DNA of 64,000 nt from Dietzia sp. NCCP-2495 (GTDB taxonomy: Bacteria; Actinomycetota; Actinomycetes; Mycobacteriales; Mycobacteriaceae). Of this stretch, positions 55,669-64,000 are shown one piece after another. The notes beneath the pieces were generated by a model. The model saw only the letters and a program-made list of their open reading frames with translations, made no database searches and was not told the DNA's origin. The DNA lies in contig NZ_BRVN01000002.1 in NCBI RefSeq assembly GCF_026011735.1, positions 372,001 to 436,000 on the forward strand, in the 5' to 3' direction. The translations under genes and the position numbers were made by a program. Each line of letters opens with the position of its first letter. Position 1 is the stretch's first letter.

Positions 55669-56580
55669 ATGACTGATCTGACCGGAGACTCGCTGCCGAC
55701 GACCCTGCCCGTCGACCCTGACGAGGCGATGGCACTGGCGTCGCGCCTCCTCGACGAGATCACCCCGAGGTTCATCGACGGAGTGGGTGCACCCGGCATC
55801 CAGTTCAAGAGTTCTCGCAACGATTTCGCGACCGAACTCGATCTCGAGTTGGAGCGGCGCCTCGCGGTCGGACTACGCGAGGGCACCGGTCTCGAGGTAC
55901 ACGGCGAGGAGTTCGGTGGGCCGCCGGTCAACGAGGGAACGCTGTGGGTCGTGGACCCGATCGACGGCACCGCGAACTACTCCCTGGGGATCCCCACGAC
56001 CGGCATCCTGGTGTCCCTCGTCCATGAGAGCCAGCCCGTACTCGGGTTGACCTGGCTCCCGCTGCTCGGTCTCCGGTTCACCTCCGTGGCGGGCCGCCCG
56101 CTCCGGCAGAACGGCGACGAGCTGCCGCGACTCGGCGAGGTGTCGATCCGCGACTCGGCGCTCGGACTGGGCTCACTCTCAACGGGCGCACGGGGCACGT
56201 ACCCTCCCGCCTACCGACGTGAGGTGTCCGACCGGCTCTCCGTGGCCGCCGCCCGCACCCGCAAGTTCGGGTCCACGGGCGTCGACCTGGCGTTCGTCGC
56301 CTCGGGCAGACTCTCCGCGGCGGTGAGCTTCGGCAACCACGCCTGGGACAACGCCGCCGGGGCGTCGCACATCCGGTCCGCCGGCGGAGTGGTCACCGAC
56401 CTCGCAGGACAGCAGTGGTCGATCGAATCACGGTCGATGCTCGCCGCGGGGCCGCTCGCGCACGCCGAGGTCCTCAACACCGTCTCCGAACTGGGAGGAC
56501 CGGGCACTTTCCTCGAAGTGGGTCGCCGACGGGCGGCCCCGGAACCCGAGAGCCCGCGTCCGCGGCTCGAGGGAGAATGA
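55669..56580 (+). CDS. impA: Inositol-monophosphatase family protein
   Basis: Mg-dependent phosphatase of the IMPase family, 303 aa. Signatures: [18 protein letters not shown] (metal-binding DPIDGT) and [19 protein letters not shown] (WDxAAG). The position between hisA and hisF is that of mycobacterial impA. It may make inositol or dephosphorylate histidinol phosphate (HisN activity); position alone cannot decide. GCAGGAGG before the ATG at 55669. Confidence 0.92.
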   Translation: MTDLTGDSLPTTLPVDPDEAMALASRLLDEITPRFIDGVGAPGIQFKSSRNDFATELDLELERRLAVGLREGTGLEVHGEEFGGPPVNEGTLWVVDPIDGTANYSLGIPTTGILVSLVHESQPVLGLTWLPLLGLRFTSVAGRPLRQNGDELPRLGEVSIRDSALGLGSLSTGARGTYPPAYRREVSDRLSVAAARTRKFGSTGVDLAFVASGRLSAAVSFGNHAWDNAAGASHIRSAGGVVTDLAGQQWSIESRSMLAAGPLAHAEVLNTVSELGGPGTFLEVGRRRAAPEPESPRPRLEGE

Positions 56581-56590
56581 TAGGAGAACC

Positions 56591-57364
56591 ATGTCACTGG
56601 CAACCAGGGTGATCCCCTGCCTGGACGTCGACGCCGGCCGCGTGGTCAAGGGCGTGAATTTCCTCGACCTGCGTGACGCCGGCGACCCTGTCGAACTGGC
56701 CGCCGCGTACGGCGCCCAGGGGGCCGACGAACTGACGTTCCTCGACGTGACCGCGTCCTCGTCCGGTCGCGGCACGATGATCGACGTCGTCAAGCGCACC
56801 GCCGACCAGATCTTCATCCCGCTGACCGTCGGGGGCGGGGTGCGGACGGCCGAGGACGTCGACCAACTGCTCCGCGCCGGCGCCGACAAGGTCAGCGTCA
56901 ACACCGCCGCCATCGCCCGCCCGGAGCTGCTCGGCGAGCTCAGTCGGCGATTCGGATCGCAGTGCATCGTCCTGTCCGTCGACGCCCGTACCGTTCCGGA
57001 GGGTGAGGCGGCCACGCCGTCCGGATGGGAGGTCACCACGCACGGCGGCCGTCGCGGAACCGGGATCGACGCGGTCGAGTGGGCCGTGCGCGGTCAGGAG
57101 CTCGGGGTGGGGGAGATCCTCCTCAACTCGATGGACGCCGACGGCACCAAGGCAGGGTTCGACCTGGACATGGTCCGTGCAGTCCGCGCGGCGGTCACCA
57201 TCCCCGTCATCGCCTCGGGTGGCGCCGGTGCGGTCGAGCACTTCGCCCCGGCCGTGCACGCCGGCGCCGACGCTGTCCTCGCGGCGAGTGTCTTCCACTT
57301 CGGTGAGATGACGATCGGGGACGTGAAGCAGGCGATGGCCTCCGACGGGATCACTGTCCGATGA
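56591..57364 (+). CDS. hisF: Imidazole glycerol phosphate synthase, cyclase subunit
   Basis: TIM-barrel cyclase, 257 aa. [17 protein letters not shown] holds the first catalytic Asp (residue 12); [10 protein letters not shown] holds the second. [21 protein letters not shown] is another conserved block. Works with HisH. 10 nt after impA with AGGAGAA RBS. The stop overlaps hisI (ATGA). Confidence 0.97.
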   Translation: MSLATRVIPCLDVDAGRVVKGVNFLDLRDAGDPVELAAAYGAQGADELTFLDVTASSSGRGTMIDVVKRTADQIFIPLTVGGGVRTAEDVDQLLRAGADKVSVNTAAIARPELLGELSRRFGSQCIVLSVDARTVPEGEAATPSGWEVTTHGGRRGTGIDAVEWAVRGQELGVGEILLNSMDADGTKAGFDLDMVRAVRAAVTIPVIASGGAGAVEHFAPAVHAGADAVLAASVFHFGEMTIGDVKQAMASDGITVR

Positions 57365-57714
57365 GCGGGTACCACCTGGACGCAGCCATCGCCGAGCGAC
57401 TCACCCGTACCGCCGACGGACTCGTCGCGGCGGTCGTGCAGGACGCCACCTCGGGTCGGGTGTTGATGATGGCGTGGATGGATGACGCCGCGCTCGCCGA
57501 GACCCTGGCGACCCGACGCGGCGTGTACTTCTCCCGATCGCGCGGTCAGCGGTGGGTGAAGGGGGAGACCTCCGGCCATGTCCAGCATGTGCGCAGCGTC
57601 GAGATCGACTGCGACGGCGACACCGTCTTGCTCCGGGTCGACCAGACGGGCGCGGCCTGCCACAACGGCACCACCAGTTGTTTCGACACCGCCACACTTC
57701 TCCGGGAGGACTGA
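57361..57714 (+). CDS. hisI: Phosphoribosyl-AMP cyclohydrolase
   Basis: Zinc enzyme of step 3 of histidine synthesis, 117 aa, monofunctional (no HisE part). ALLMAWMD-type start appears as [41 protein letters not shown] (metal Asp and Cys) and [14 protein letters not shown] follow. ATG overlaps the hisF stop. Confidence 0.96.
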   Translation: MSGYHLDAAIAERLTRTADGLVAAVVQDATSGRVLMMAWMDDAALAETLATRRGVYFSRSRGQRWVKGETSGHVQHVRSVEIDCDGDTVLLRVDQTGAACHNGTTSCFDTATLLRED

Positions 57715-57720
57715 TCACTC

Positions 57721-57900
57721 GTGCCCTTCATCCAGATCAACCAGCTCGCCGGCATGCCGGCAGCGGACAAGGCCCGCGTGATCGAGGCTGTCACGGCCGC
57801 GTACGCCGAGGCGTCGGGGAAGGACCCGGCCAAGGTGTGGGTCCACGTGGCCGACATGCCACGCGATTCCTTCGGGGTCGGCGGCAAGGTCGCCGAATGA
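57721..57900 (+). CDS. 4-oxalocrotonate tautomerase-like protein
   Basis: Very small tautomerase-superfamily protein, 59 aa. After removal of the initiator residue it starts with Pro, the catalytic base of the family: [21 protein letters not shown] later [18 protein letters not shown] matches the family's VxVxIxExPxxxWxxGG pattern. 4-OT proteins isomerise enol or keto acids; the substrate here is unknown. GTG start 6 nt after hisI stop; the stop overlaps the trpE ATG (ATGA), so it is translationally coupled to trpE. Confidence 0.85.
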   Translation: MPFIQINQLAGMPAADKARVIEAVTAAYAEASGKDPAKVWVHVADMPRDSFGVGGKVAE

Positions 57901-59456
57901 CCACCCGGACCACCTCGTTCGAACAGTTCCGGGCGCTTGCTGCCGGGCACCGCGTGGTCCCCGTGGTGCGCACGGTCCTGGCGGACTCGGAGACCCCGCT
58001 GTCGGCGTACGTCAAGCTCGCCGGCGACCGCCCTGGCACGTTCCTGCTCGAGTCCGCCGAGCACGGTCGGTCGTGGTCCCGCTGGTCGTTCATCGGGTGC
58101 GGCGCGGCGGCGGCGCTGACGGTTGATCCCGAGGGTGAGGCGACCTGGTGGGGCAACGTGCCGGCGGGTGCGCCGACCGGCGGTGACCCACTGGAGGCGC
58201 TGCGGCGGACACTGGAGCTGCTGCGTACGGACCAGATCGAGGGGCTCCCGCCGCTGACCTCCGGCATGGTCGGCTACCTCGGGTACGACATCGTGCGCCG
58301 CCTCGAGAGGATCGAGCCCGACACGATCGACGACCTGCAGGTGCCCGAGCTGGTCCAGCTCCTGGCCACGGATCTCGCCGCCTTCGACCACCACGAGGGG
58401 CGCATCCATCTCATCGCCAACGCGGTCAACTGGGACGGTAGCGACGAGCGGATCGACGAGGCCTACCGGGACGCGGTGGCGCGGGTGGAATCGATGACCT
58501 CAAGGCTCGCCACACCCGGCGCCGGCGGGGTCAGCGTCTTCGACACCGCCGTGCCGGACGTACGCCGCGGAACGGACGAGGCGACCTACCACGCCAGGGT
58601 CGCGGACATCATCGAGCAGATCCATGCCGGTGAGTCGTTCCAGGTGGTGATCAGTCAGCGCTTCGAGGTGGACGCCTCCGCCTCCCCGCGGGACGTCTAC
58701 CGGATCCTGCGGACCACGAACCCGAGCCCGTACATGTTCCTCATGACCATCCCGGACGGGACCGGCGAGGACGGCTTCGGCGGCACCGCGTTCACCATCG
58801 TGGGGTCGAGCCCCGAGGCGTTGGTGACCGTCACCGACGGGACGGCGACGACGCACCCGATCGCGGGGACCAGGCCCAGGGGTGACGACGACGAGCACGA
58901 CGTACTGCTCGCCAAGGACCTCGTCGCCGACGAGAAGGAGAACGCCGAGCACCTCATGCTCGTCGACCTGGGACGAAACGACCTGGGCCGGGTGTGCGAA
59001 CCGGGGACCGTGACGGTGACCGAGTTCCGCCAGGTCGAGCGCTACAGCCACGTGATGCATCTCGTCTCGACCGTGACGGGGCGACTCGCGCAGGGCTACT
59101 CCGGTCTCGACGCGGTGACCGCGTGCTTCCCGGCGGGAACCCTCTCGGGCTCTCCCAAGCCACGGGCGCTGCAGATCATCGAGGACCTCGAGGACACGCG
59201 GCGCGGGGTCTACGGCGGCGTTGTCGGCTACGTCGACTTCGCCGGCAACACCGATCAGGCGATCGCCATCCGGTCCGCCGTCATCAAGGACGGCACCGCG
59301 TACGTCCAGGCGGGCGCCGGGATCGTCGCCGACTCGGTCGCGGCGTCCGAGGACGAGGAGTGCCGCAACAAGGCGATGGCGGTGCTGCGCGCGGTCGCGG
59401 CGGCGGAGACGCTGCGCGACGCCGGTGCGCCGGACGACGGGGAGGGGACACGGTGA
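57897..59456 (+). CDS. trpE: Anthranilate synthase component I
   Basis: Chorismate to anthranilate with glutamine amidotransferase TrpG, 519 aa. [18 protein letters not shown] holds the Ser-containing tryptophan feedback site; [28 protein letters not shown] and [15 protein letters not shown] are catalytic blocks. trpG and trpD are not in this window. ATG overlaps the tautomerase stop; the end overlaps the next gene (GTGA). Confidence 0.97.
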   Translation: MTTRTTSFEQFRALAAGHRVVPVVRTVLADSETPLSAYVKLAGDRPGTFLLESAEHGRSWSRWSFIGCGAAAALTVDPEGEATWWGNVPAGAPTGGDPLEALRRTLELLRTDQIEGLPPLTSGMVGYLGYDIVRRLERIEPDTIDDLQVPELVQLLATDLAAFDHHEGRIHLIANAVNWDGSDERIDEAYRDAVARVESMTSRLATPGAGGVSVFDTAVPDVRRGTDEATYHARVADIIEQIHAGESFQVVISQRFEVDASASPRDVYRILRTTNPSPYMFLMTIPDGTGEDGFGGTAFTIVGSSPEALVTVTDGTATTHPIAGTRPRGDDDEHDVLLAKDLVADEKENAEHLMLVDLGRNDLGRVCEPGTVTVTEFRQVERYSHVMHLVSTVTGRLAQGYSGLDAVTACFPAGTLSGSPKPRALQIIEDLEDTRRGVYGGVVGYVDFAGNTDQAIAIRSAVIKDGTAYVQAGAGIVADSVAASEDEECRNKAMAVLRAVAAAETLRDAGAPDDGEGTR

Positions 59457-60100
59457 ACCAACGGTCACGCCTGCTCGTCCCCGTCGTGCTGCTGCTCGTC
59501 GGGGCGATCCTGCTCTGGATCGCCTCCCGTGTGGTCTGGCTCGACGTGGAGGCCTTCAACGACCAGTCGGGCACGGCGGCCCGGTCGCTGACCGGCGGGC
59601 AGTGGCAGCCTGCGCTGGTCCCGCTCGCGCTCGGCGCGGTGGCGGCCATCGCCGCCGTGGCCCTGGTCCGTGGACTGGGCGCGCGCATCGTCGGTGCCGT
59701 CGTCGCCCTCCTCGGTGTGGCGGCGGCGACGCTCGCGTTCTCCGGTATCGGGGGCATCGACGCCGACAGGGTCCACTCGATCGTCACCAGTGGGGAGGGG
59801 CCCGCCCGCACCAACGCCGGTCCTGACCAGACGGGCACGGCCGCCGTCCCCGTCTGGTCGCAGATCTCCGAGATCTCCGCCCGGTCGACGGGGCCCGCGG
59901 CGACAGGAGCCGGTGCCGCAGCGCTGCTCGCGGCGGGTCTGCTGGTGATGGTGCGACCGGCCGCCGCGGTGCGGCGGGACGACCGCTACGTCACCCCTGC
60001 CGCCCGGCGGGCCGAGAAGGCCTCCGCCGACGGTGGCGGGAGTGACACCGGTCGTGACCTCTGGCAGGACCTGGACGACGGCAACGATCCGACCGTCTGA
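59453..60100 (+). CDS. trp-region conserved membrane protein
   Basis: 215 aa membrane protein of the family known as the trp operon-associated membrane protein (TIGR02234), whose role is unknown. Four helices at about 7-24, 50-70, 75-95 and 155-170; WLDVEAF after helix 1 is typical of the family. The C-terminal tail is hydrophilic and charged. GTG overlaps the trpE stop. The place between trpE and trpC is the same as in mycobacteria. 95 nt follow before trpC, with no gene or clear attenuator. Confidence 0.88.
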   Translation: MNQRSRLLVPVVLLLVGAILLWIASRVVWLDVEAFNDQSGTAARSLTGGQWQPALVPLALGAVAAIAAVALVRGLGARIVGAVVALLGVAAATLAFSGIGGIDADRVHSIVTSGEGPARTNAGPDQTGTAAVPVWSQISEISARSTGPAATGAGAAALLAAGLLVMVRPAAAVRRDDRYVTPAARRAEKASADGGGSDTGRDLWQDLDDGNDPTV

Positions 60101-60195
60101 GGCGAGAGCGGGGGACCCGATTCGGGAACCCCGCCGCGGGCCTCTATGGTTGATCTCGATCACACTTTTCCCCATTTCTACCGAGGGAGGTCGCG

Positions 60196-61008
60196 GTGGG
60201 CACCGTGCTCGACTCGATTCTCGACGGGGTCCGTGAGGACGTCGCCGCTCGAGAGGCGGTTCTCGATCTGGAGTCGGTGAAGAAGGCGGCCAAGTCCGCT
60301 CCCGCTCCGATCGACGCGCTCAAGGTGCTGCGCGAGCCCGGTGTGGGCGTCATCGCGGAGGTCAAGCGGGCGAGCCCGTCCAAGGGGCAGCTCGCCGACA
60401 TCCCGGATCCGGCCGTCCTGGCGCAGATGTACGAGGACGGTGGGGCGCGGATCATTTCCTGCCTCACCGAGGAGCGCCGGTTCCACGGCAGTCTCGCGGA
60501 CCTGGACGCCGTTCGCCGTGCCGTGAACATCCCGGTGCTCCGCAAGGACTTCGTGGTGGGTCCGTACCAGATCCACGAGGCCCGGGCGCACGGTGCCGAT
60601 CTGGTCCTGCTCATCGTCGCCGCTCTCGAGCAGGAGGCGCTCGTGTCGCTGCTGGACCGCACCGAGTCGCTCGGGATGACCGCGCTGGTCGAGGTCCACA
60701 CCGAGGAGGAGGCGGACCGGGCGCTCGAGGCCGGGGCCACCGTGATCGGTGTCAACGCGCGCAACCTCAAGACGCTCGAGGTGGACCGCGACGTGTTCTC
60801 CCGCATCGCGCCAGGCCTGCCGTCCGACGTGGTGAAGATCGCCGAGTCCGGTGTCCGGGACGCCTCGGATCTGCTGGCGTACGCCAGTGCGGGCGCGGAC
60901 GCCGTGCTCGTGGGCGAGGGCCTGGTCACCCAGGGCGATCCCCGTGCCGCCTGCAACGCACTGGCCACGGCGGGCGCACACCCGTCCTGCCCGCAGGGCC
61001 CCCGCTAG
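60196..61008 (+). CDS. trpC: Indole-3-glycerol phosphate synthase
   Basis: TIM-barrel synthase, 270 aa, monofunctional (no TrpF part). [49 protein letters not shown], and [12 protein letters not shown] are catalytic blocks; GLVTQGDP closes the barrel. GTG start with CGAGGGAGG upstream. Preceded by 95 nt that may hold a promoter. Confidence 0.97.
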   Translation: MGTVLDSILDGVREDVAAREAVLDLESVKKAAKSAPAPIDALKVLREPGVGVIAEVKRASPSKGQLADIPDPAVLAQMYEDGGARIISCLTEERRFHGSLADLDAVRRAVNIPVLRKDFVVGPYQIHEARAHGADLVLLIVAALEQEALVSLLDRTESLGMTALVEVHTEEEADRALEAGATVIGVNARNLKTLEVDRDVFSRIAPGLPSDVVKIAESGVRDASDLLAYASAGADAVLVGEGLVTQGDPRAACNALATAGAHPSCPQGPR

Positions 61009-61029
61009 GCCTGTCGGCCGGCGCTCCGG

Positions 61030-61035
61030 CAGACT
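61030..61035 (+). promoter_or_regulatory. Putative -10 before trpB
   Basis: CAGACT is followed by 6 nt and the GTG start of trpB. A GGGAG also lies here, which could serve as a ribosome binding site instead, so the call is weak. Confidence 0.3.
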
Positions 61036-61041
61036 GGGAGC

Positions 61042-62370
61042 GTGACTTCCAACTCTCTGCCCTCACTTCCCACCATGGGGGAGGTCGTACGGACCCCCAC
61101 CGCCCACGAGCCCGATCCGAAGGGCCACTGGGGGGACTTCGGCGGACGCTACGTCCCCGAGGCGCTCATGGCGGTGATCGACGAGGTGACGGATTCGTAC
61201 GCCAAGGCGCGCATCGACGAGGGCTTCCTCGGGGAGCTGGACCGTCTGCAGCGCCACTACACCGGTAGACCCTCGCCGCTGTACGAGGCGGAGCGGTTCG
61301 GCGCCGAGGTGGGCGCACGGGTGTTCCTCAAGCGTGAGGACCTCAACCACACCGGGTCGCACAAGATCAACAACGTGCTCGGCCAGGCGTTGCTCGCCAA
61401 GCGCATGGGGAAGAAGCGCGTCATCGCGGAGACGGGTGCGGGTCAGCACGGTGTCGCCACCGCGACCGCGTGCGCGTTGCTCGGGCTCGAGTGCAAGGTC
61501 TTCATGGGTGCGGTCGACGTGCGGCGCCAGGCGCTGAACGTGGCCCGCATGCGGCTGCTCGGCGCGGAGGTGGAGGCCGTCGAGATCGGCTCGGCCACGC
61601 TCAAGGACGCGATCAACGAGGCCATGCGCGACTGGGTCTCCCGCGCCGACGACACGTATTACGCGTTCGGCACCGCGGCCGGACCGCACCCGTTCCCGGT
61701 GATGGTCCGTGATTTCCAGCGGATCGTCGGCAGTGAGGCGCGGGTCCAGATCCTGGACCAGGCCGGACGGCTGCCGGACGCCGCGGTCGCCTGTGTCGGT
61801 GGCGGGTCCAACGCGATCGGCCTGTTCCACCCGTTCATCGACGACGAGTCGGTGCGGCTGGTCGGCTGCGAGGCCGGTGGCGACGGCGTCGATTCCGGGC
61901 GTACGGCGGCCACCGTCAACGCCGGTCGCCCGGGGGTGTTCCAGGGTTCGTACGCGCATCTCATGCAGGACTCCGACGGGCAGACCATCGAGTCCCACTC
62001 GATCTCGGCGGGGCTCGACTACCCGGGCGTCGGCCCGGAGCATTCGCACCTGTCGGACATCGGACGCGCCGAGTACCGGCCGGTCACGGACACCCAGGCC
62101 ATGGACGCCTTCGCCCAGCTGTGCCGCACCGAGGGCATCATCCCGGCCATCGAGTCGGCGCACGCGATCGCTGGCGCGGCGCAGCTCGCCGCGGAGGGCG
62201 TGGACCTGATCCTGGTCAACGTCTCCGGTCGTGGTGACAAGGACGTGGACACCGCCGCACGGTGGTTCGGACTGTTGGGTGGGGGTGCCCCGCCCGAGGC
62301 GGGGGTCGATGCCCACAGGGGCGACGACGACGGCAACGGTGCGTACGCGGATGGGGGAGTCGAAGCATGA
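61042..62370 (+). CDS. trpB: Tryptophan synthase beta subunit
   Basis: PLP enzyme joining indole and serine, 442 aa. [13 protein letters not shown] is the typical start; PLP Lys108 in [38 protein letters not shown] phosphate loop; [14 protein letters not shown]-terminal extension of about 20 Gly/Asp-rich residues follows the family's end. Translated 33 nt after trpC; its stop overlaps trpA (ATGA). Confidence 0.97.
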   Translation: MTSNSLPSLPTMGEVVRTPTAHEPDPKGHWGDFGGRYVPEALMAVIDEVTDSYAKARIDEGFLGELDRLQRHYTGRPSPLYEAERFGAEVGARVFLKREDLNHTGSHKINNVLGQALLAKRMGKKRVIAETGAGQHGVATATACALLGLECKVFMGAVDVRRQALNVARMRLLGAEVEAVEIGSATLKDAINEAMRDWVSRADDTYYAFGTAAGPHPFPVMVRDFQRIVGSEARVQILDQAGRLPDAAVACVGGGSNAIGLFHPFIDDESVRLVGCEAGGDGVDSGRTAATVNAGRPGVFQGSYAHLMQDSDGQTIESHSISAGLDYPGVGPEHSHLSDIGRAEYRPVTDTQAMDAFAQLCRTEGIIPAIESAHAIAGAAQLAAEGVDLILVNVSGRGDKDVDTAARWFGLLGGGAPPEAGVDAHRGDDDGNGAYADGGVEA

Positions 62371-63158
62371 GTGTTCTCAGTGACGTGTTCGTCAGGTGCC
62401 GGGCCGAGGGGCGGGCAGCGCTCATCGGTTACTACCCGGCCGGGTTCCCCACACTGGAGGGCTCGCTCGAGGCCGTGCGCACGATGGTGGCGAACGGTTG
62501 TGATGTGGTCGAGGTGGGGATCCCGTACTCCGACCCGATGATGGACGGTCCCACAATCCAGGCGGCCGCCGACACCGCGCTCGAGGCGGGATTTCGCGTG
62601 CGCGATGTCTTCGAGGTCGTCCGTGCGGTCGCCGACGCCGGTGCCGTGCCCGCGGTCATGAGTTACTGGAACCCGATCCTCCAGTACGGCGTCGATCGGT
62701 TCGCCCGGGATTTCGCGGCGGCCGGGGGAGCCGGGGTGATCACGCCGGATCTCATTCCCGACGAGGCGGCGGACTGGATCGCCGCCACCGACGCGCACGG
62801 GGTCGACCGGGTGTTCCTCGTGGCGCCCTCGTCCACGCCGGAGCGGCTGGCCACGACGCTGGCGCAGACCGGTGGGTTCGTCTACGTCCAGGCGGTCATG
62901 GGCGTCACCGGCGCGCGGGACGTCGTCACCGATGCGCCGAAGGTGCTCACCACCCGTGTGCGTGAGGTCTCTGACCTCGCCTGCGGCGTCGGACTCGGTG
63001 TCCGCAACGGTGACCAGGCCGCGGAGATCGCCTCGTACGCCGACGGCGTGATCGTCGGCTCGGCGCTCATCTCCGCCGCGACGGAGGGGCTCGACGAGTT
63101 GGGCCGGCTCACCGCTGAGCTCGCGGAGGGTGTGCGACGGCCGGGGACCACGGCATGA
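62367..63158 (+). CDS. trpA: Tryptophan synthase alpha subunit
   Basis: TIM-barrel aldolase giving indole and glyceraldehyde 3-phosphate, 263 aa. Catalytic Glu in [16 protein letters not shown] and Asp in the same block; [23 protein letters not shown] and [11 protein letters not shown] follow. ATG inside the trpB stop; the stop overlaps lgt (ATGA). Confidence 0.97.
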   Translation: MSVLSDVFVRCRAEGRAALIGYYPAGFPTLEGSLEAVRTMVANGCDVVEVGIPYSDPMMDGPTIQAAADTALEAGFRVRDVFEVVRAVADAGAVPAVMSYWNPILQYGVDRFARDFAAAGGAGVITPDLIPDEAADWIAATDAHGVDRVFLVAPSSTPERLATTLAQTGGFVYVQAVMGVTGARDVVTDAPKVLTTRVREVSDLACGVGLGVRNGDQAAEIASYADGVIVGSALISAATEGLDELGRLTAELAEGVRRPGTTA

Positions 63159-64000
63159 TCCCCAGTCCTCCCCAGGGCGTCTGGGAGATCGGACCGTTCC
63201 CCTTGCGCGCCTACGCACTGTGGATCATCCTCGGGATCGTCATCGCGATCTGGTGGGGCGAGAAGCGCTGGGCCGCGCGTGGCGGCAAGCCCGGGGTGGT
63301 GATCGACACCGCACTGTGGGCGATCCCGTTCGGTCTCATCGGCGGCCGCGCCTATCACGTGGCGACCGACTGGTACCGCTACTTCGGGGAGGGCAAGAAC
63401 CCCGTCGACGCCCTGAAGATCTGGGACGGGGGCCTCGGGATCTGGGGCGCCGTCGCACTGGGTGCCGTCGGTGCGTACATCGGACTCCGGCAGCAGGGCA
63501 TCCGGGCGATCGGTGCGTTCGCGGACTCCGTGGCGCCCGGCATCGTCCTGGCGCAGGGGATCGGTCGCCTGGGCAACTACTTCAACCAGGAACTGTACGG
63601 TCGCGAGACCGACGTCCCGTGGGCTCTGGAGATCTATCAGCGCTACGACGAGGTGTACGGGTACTCCGAGACGATCGGGCGGTCCACCGGCCAGGTCCTG
63701 GCCACCGTCCACCCGACGTTCCTCTACGAACTGCTGTGGAACGTACTCGTGGCGATCGTGTTGGTCCTGCTCGACCGCCGGTTCCGGCTCGGTCACGGCC
63801 GGGTCTTCGCGCTGTATGTGGCCCTGTACTGTTTCGGCCGATTCTTCGTGGAGCTCATGCGCGCCGATTCGGCGACGCACGTGTTCGGCCTCCGGATCAA
63901 CACCATCGTCTCGGTGGTCGTCATGATCGCCGCGCTGATCTACTTCGTGAGGGTCAGGGGCCGACGAGAGGACCCGTCGGATCTTGAGTCGACGAGAGAC
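63155..64000 (+). CDS. lgt: Prolipoprotein diacylglyceryl transferase (partial)
   Basis: Lgt transfers diacylglycerol to the lipobox Cys, the step before LspA. 282 residues are seen and the gene runs past the window end. [33 protein letters not shown], the signature [15 protein letters not shown], and [11 protein letters not shown] are diagnostic; seven helices are predicted. ATG overlaps trpA stop, the same trpA-lgt order as in mycobacteria. The visible C-terminus is already hydrophilic, so the stop is probably close to or within the usual actinobacterial Lgt extension. Confidence 0.96.
   Translation, partial: MIPSPPQGVWEIGPFPLRAYALWIILGIVIAIWWGEKRWAARGGKPGVVIDTALWAIPFGLIGGRAYHVATDWYRYFGEGKNPVDALKIWDGGLGIWGAVALGAVGAYIGLRQQGIRAIGAFADSVAPGIVLAQGIGRLGNYFNQELYGRETDVPWALEIYQRYDEVYGYSETIGRSTGQVLATVHPTFLYELLWNVLVAIVLVLLDRRFRLGHGRVFALYVALYCFGRFFVELMRADSATHVFGLRINTIVSVVVMIAALIYFVRVRGRREDPSDLESTRD

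Noticed and set aside
60101-60195. A possible trp attenuator or leader peptide before trpC
   Set aside because: No short frame with Trp codons and no convincing pair of alternative hairpins.

Overview
The window is a piece of chromosome from a very GC-rich actinobacterium. The gene content and order point to the mycolic-acid group (Mycobacteriales), probably Dietzia or a close relative; the genus is my inference. Supporting signs are the order hisD-hisC-hisB ... hisH-priA-impA-hisF-hisI ... trpE-(membrane protein)-trpC-trpB-trpA-lgt, an Mtb12-like lipoprotein, a BioQ-like operator before bioY, an IdeR/DtxR-like iron box, and many genes with a -10-like hexamer about 7 nt before the start codon, as expected for leaderless mRNAs. 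I see no tRNA, rRNA, CRISPR array, insertion sequence, prophage or integron.

Layout. 0-11 kb is housekeeping: asparaginase, two lipoproteins, lspA-rluD, rarD, dnaE, ilvA, closed by a perfect 25-bp hairpin. 11.2-16 kb is a block of five exported proteins, including three tandem paralogues of unknown function. 16-23 kb holds a decayed treZ, yigZ, a nitroreductase, an S4 protein and a large acyltransferase. 23-26 kb is NAD synthesis: a Nudix-type (NrtR-like) regulator divergent from nadA-nadC, with a palindrome between them and no nadB. 26-31 kb is mixed: a truncated SDR, a cation transporter coupled to a half-size binding lipoprotein, a phosphodiesterase and a secreted protein. 31-36.5 kb is a complete iron-siderophore uptake operon (binding protein, two permeases, ATPase, siderophore-interacting reductase) behind an iron box. 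37.7-39.7 kb is the biotin ECF transporter bioY-ecfA-ecfT. 39.8-43 kb has a NERD-helicase and a GTPase coupled to a small unknown protein. 43-49.4 kb has a two-component system with a frameshifted yceI and a lamin-tail/propeller secreted protein on one strand and an ABC transporter on the other. 49.5-64 kb is a long, tightly packed his/trp superoperon running into lgt, which is cut by the window end.

How it works together. PriA in the his cluster probably also does the TrpF step, because trpF is absent from the trp genes; hisG, hisE and trpD are also not here. LspA and Lgt, two enzymes of lipoprotein maturation, lie at opposite ends of the window, and several lipoproteins lie between. The points most worth a second look are the tandem exported paralogues with a recurring GS(V/I/L)G motif in several exported proteins, the GTPase/small-protein pair, the half-size binding protein coupled to a CDF transporter, a branched RNA-like fold after nadC, and the broken genes (treZ, yceI, SDR), which could be real decay or sequence error.
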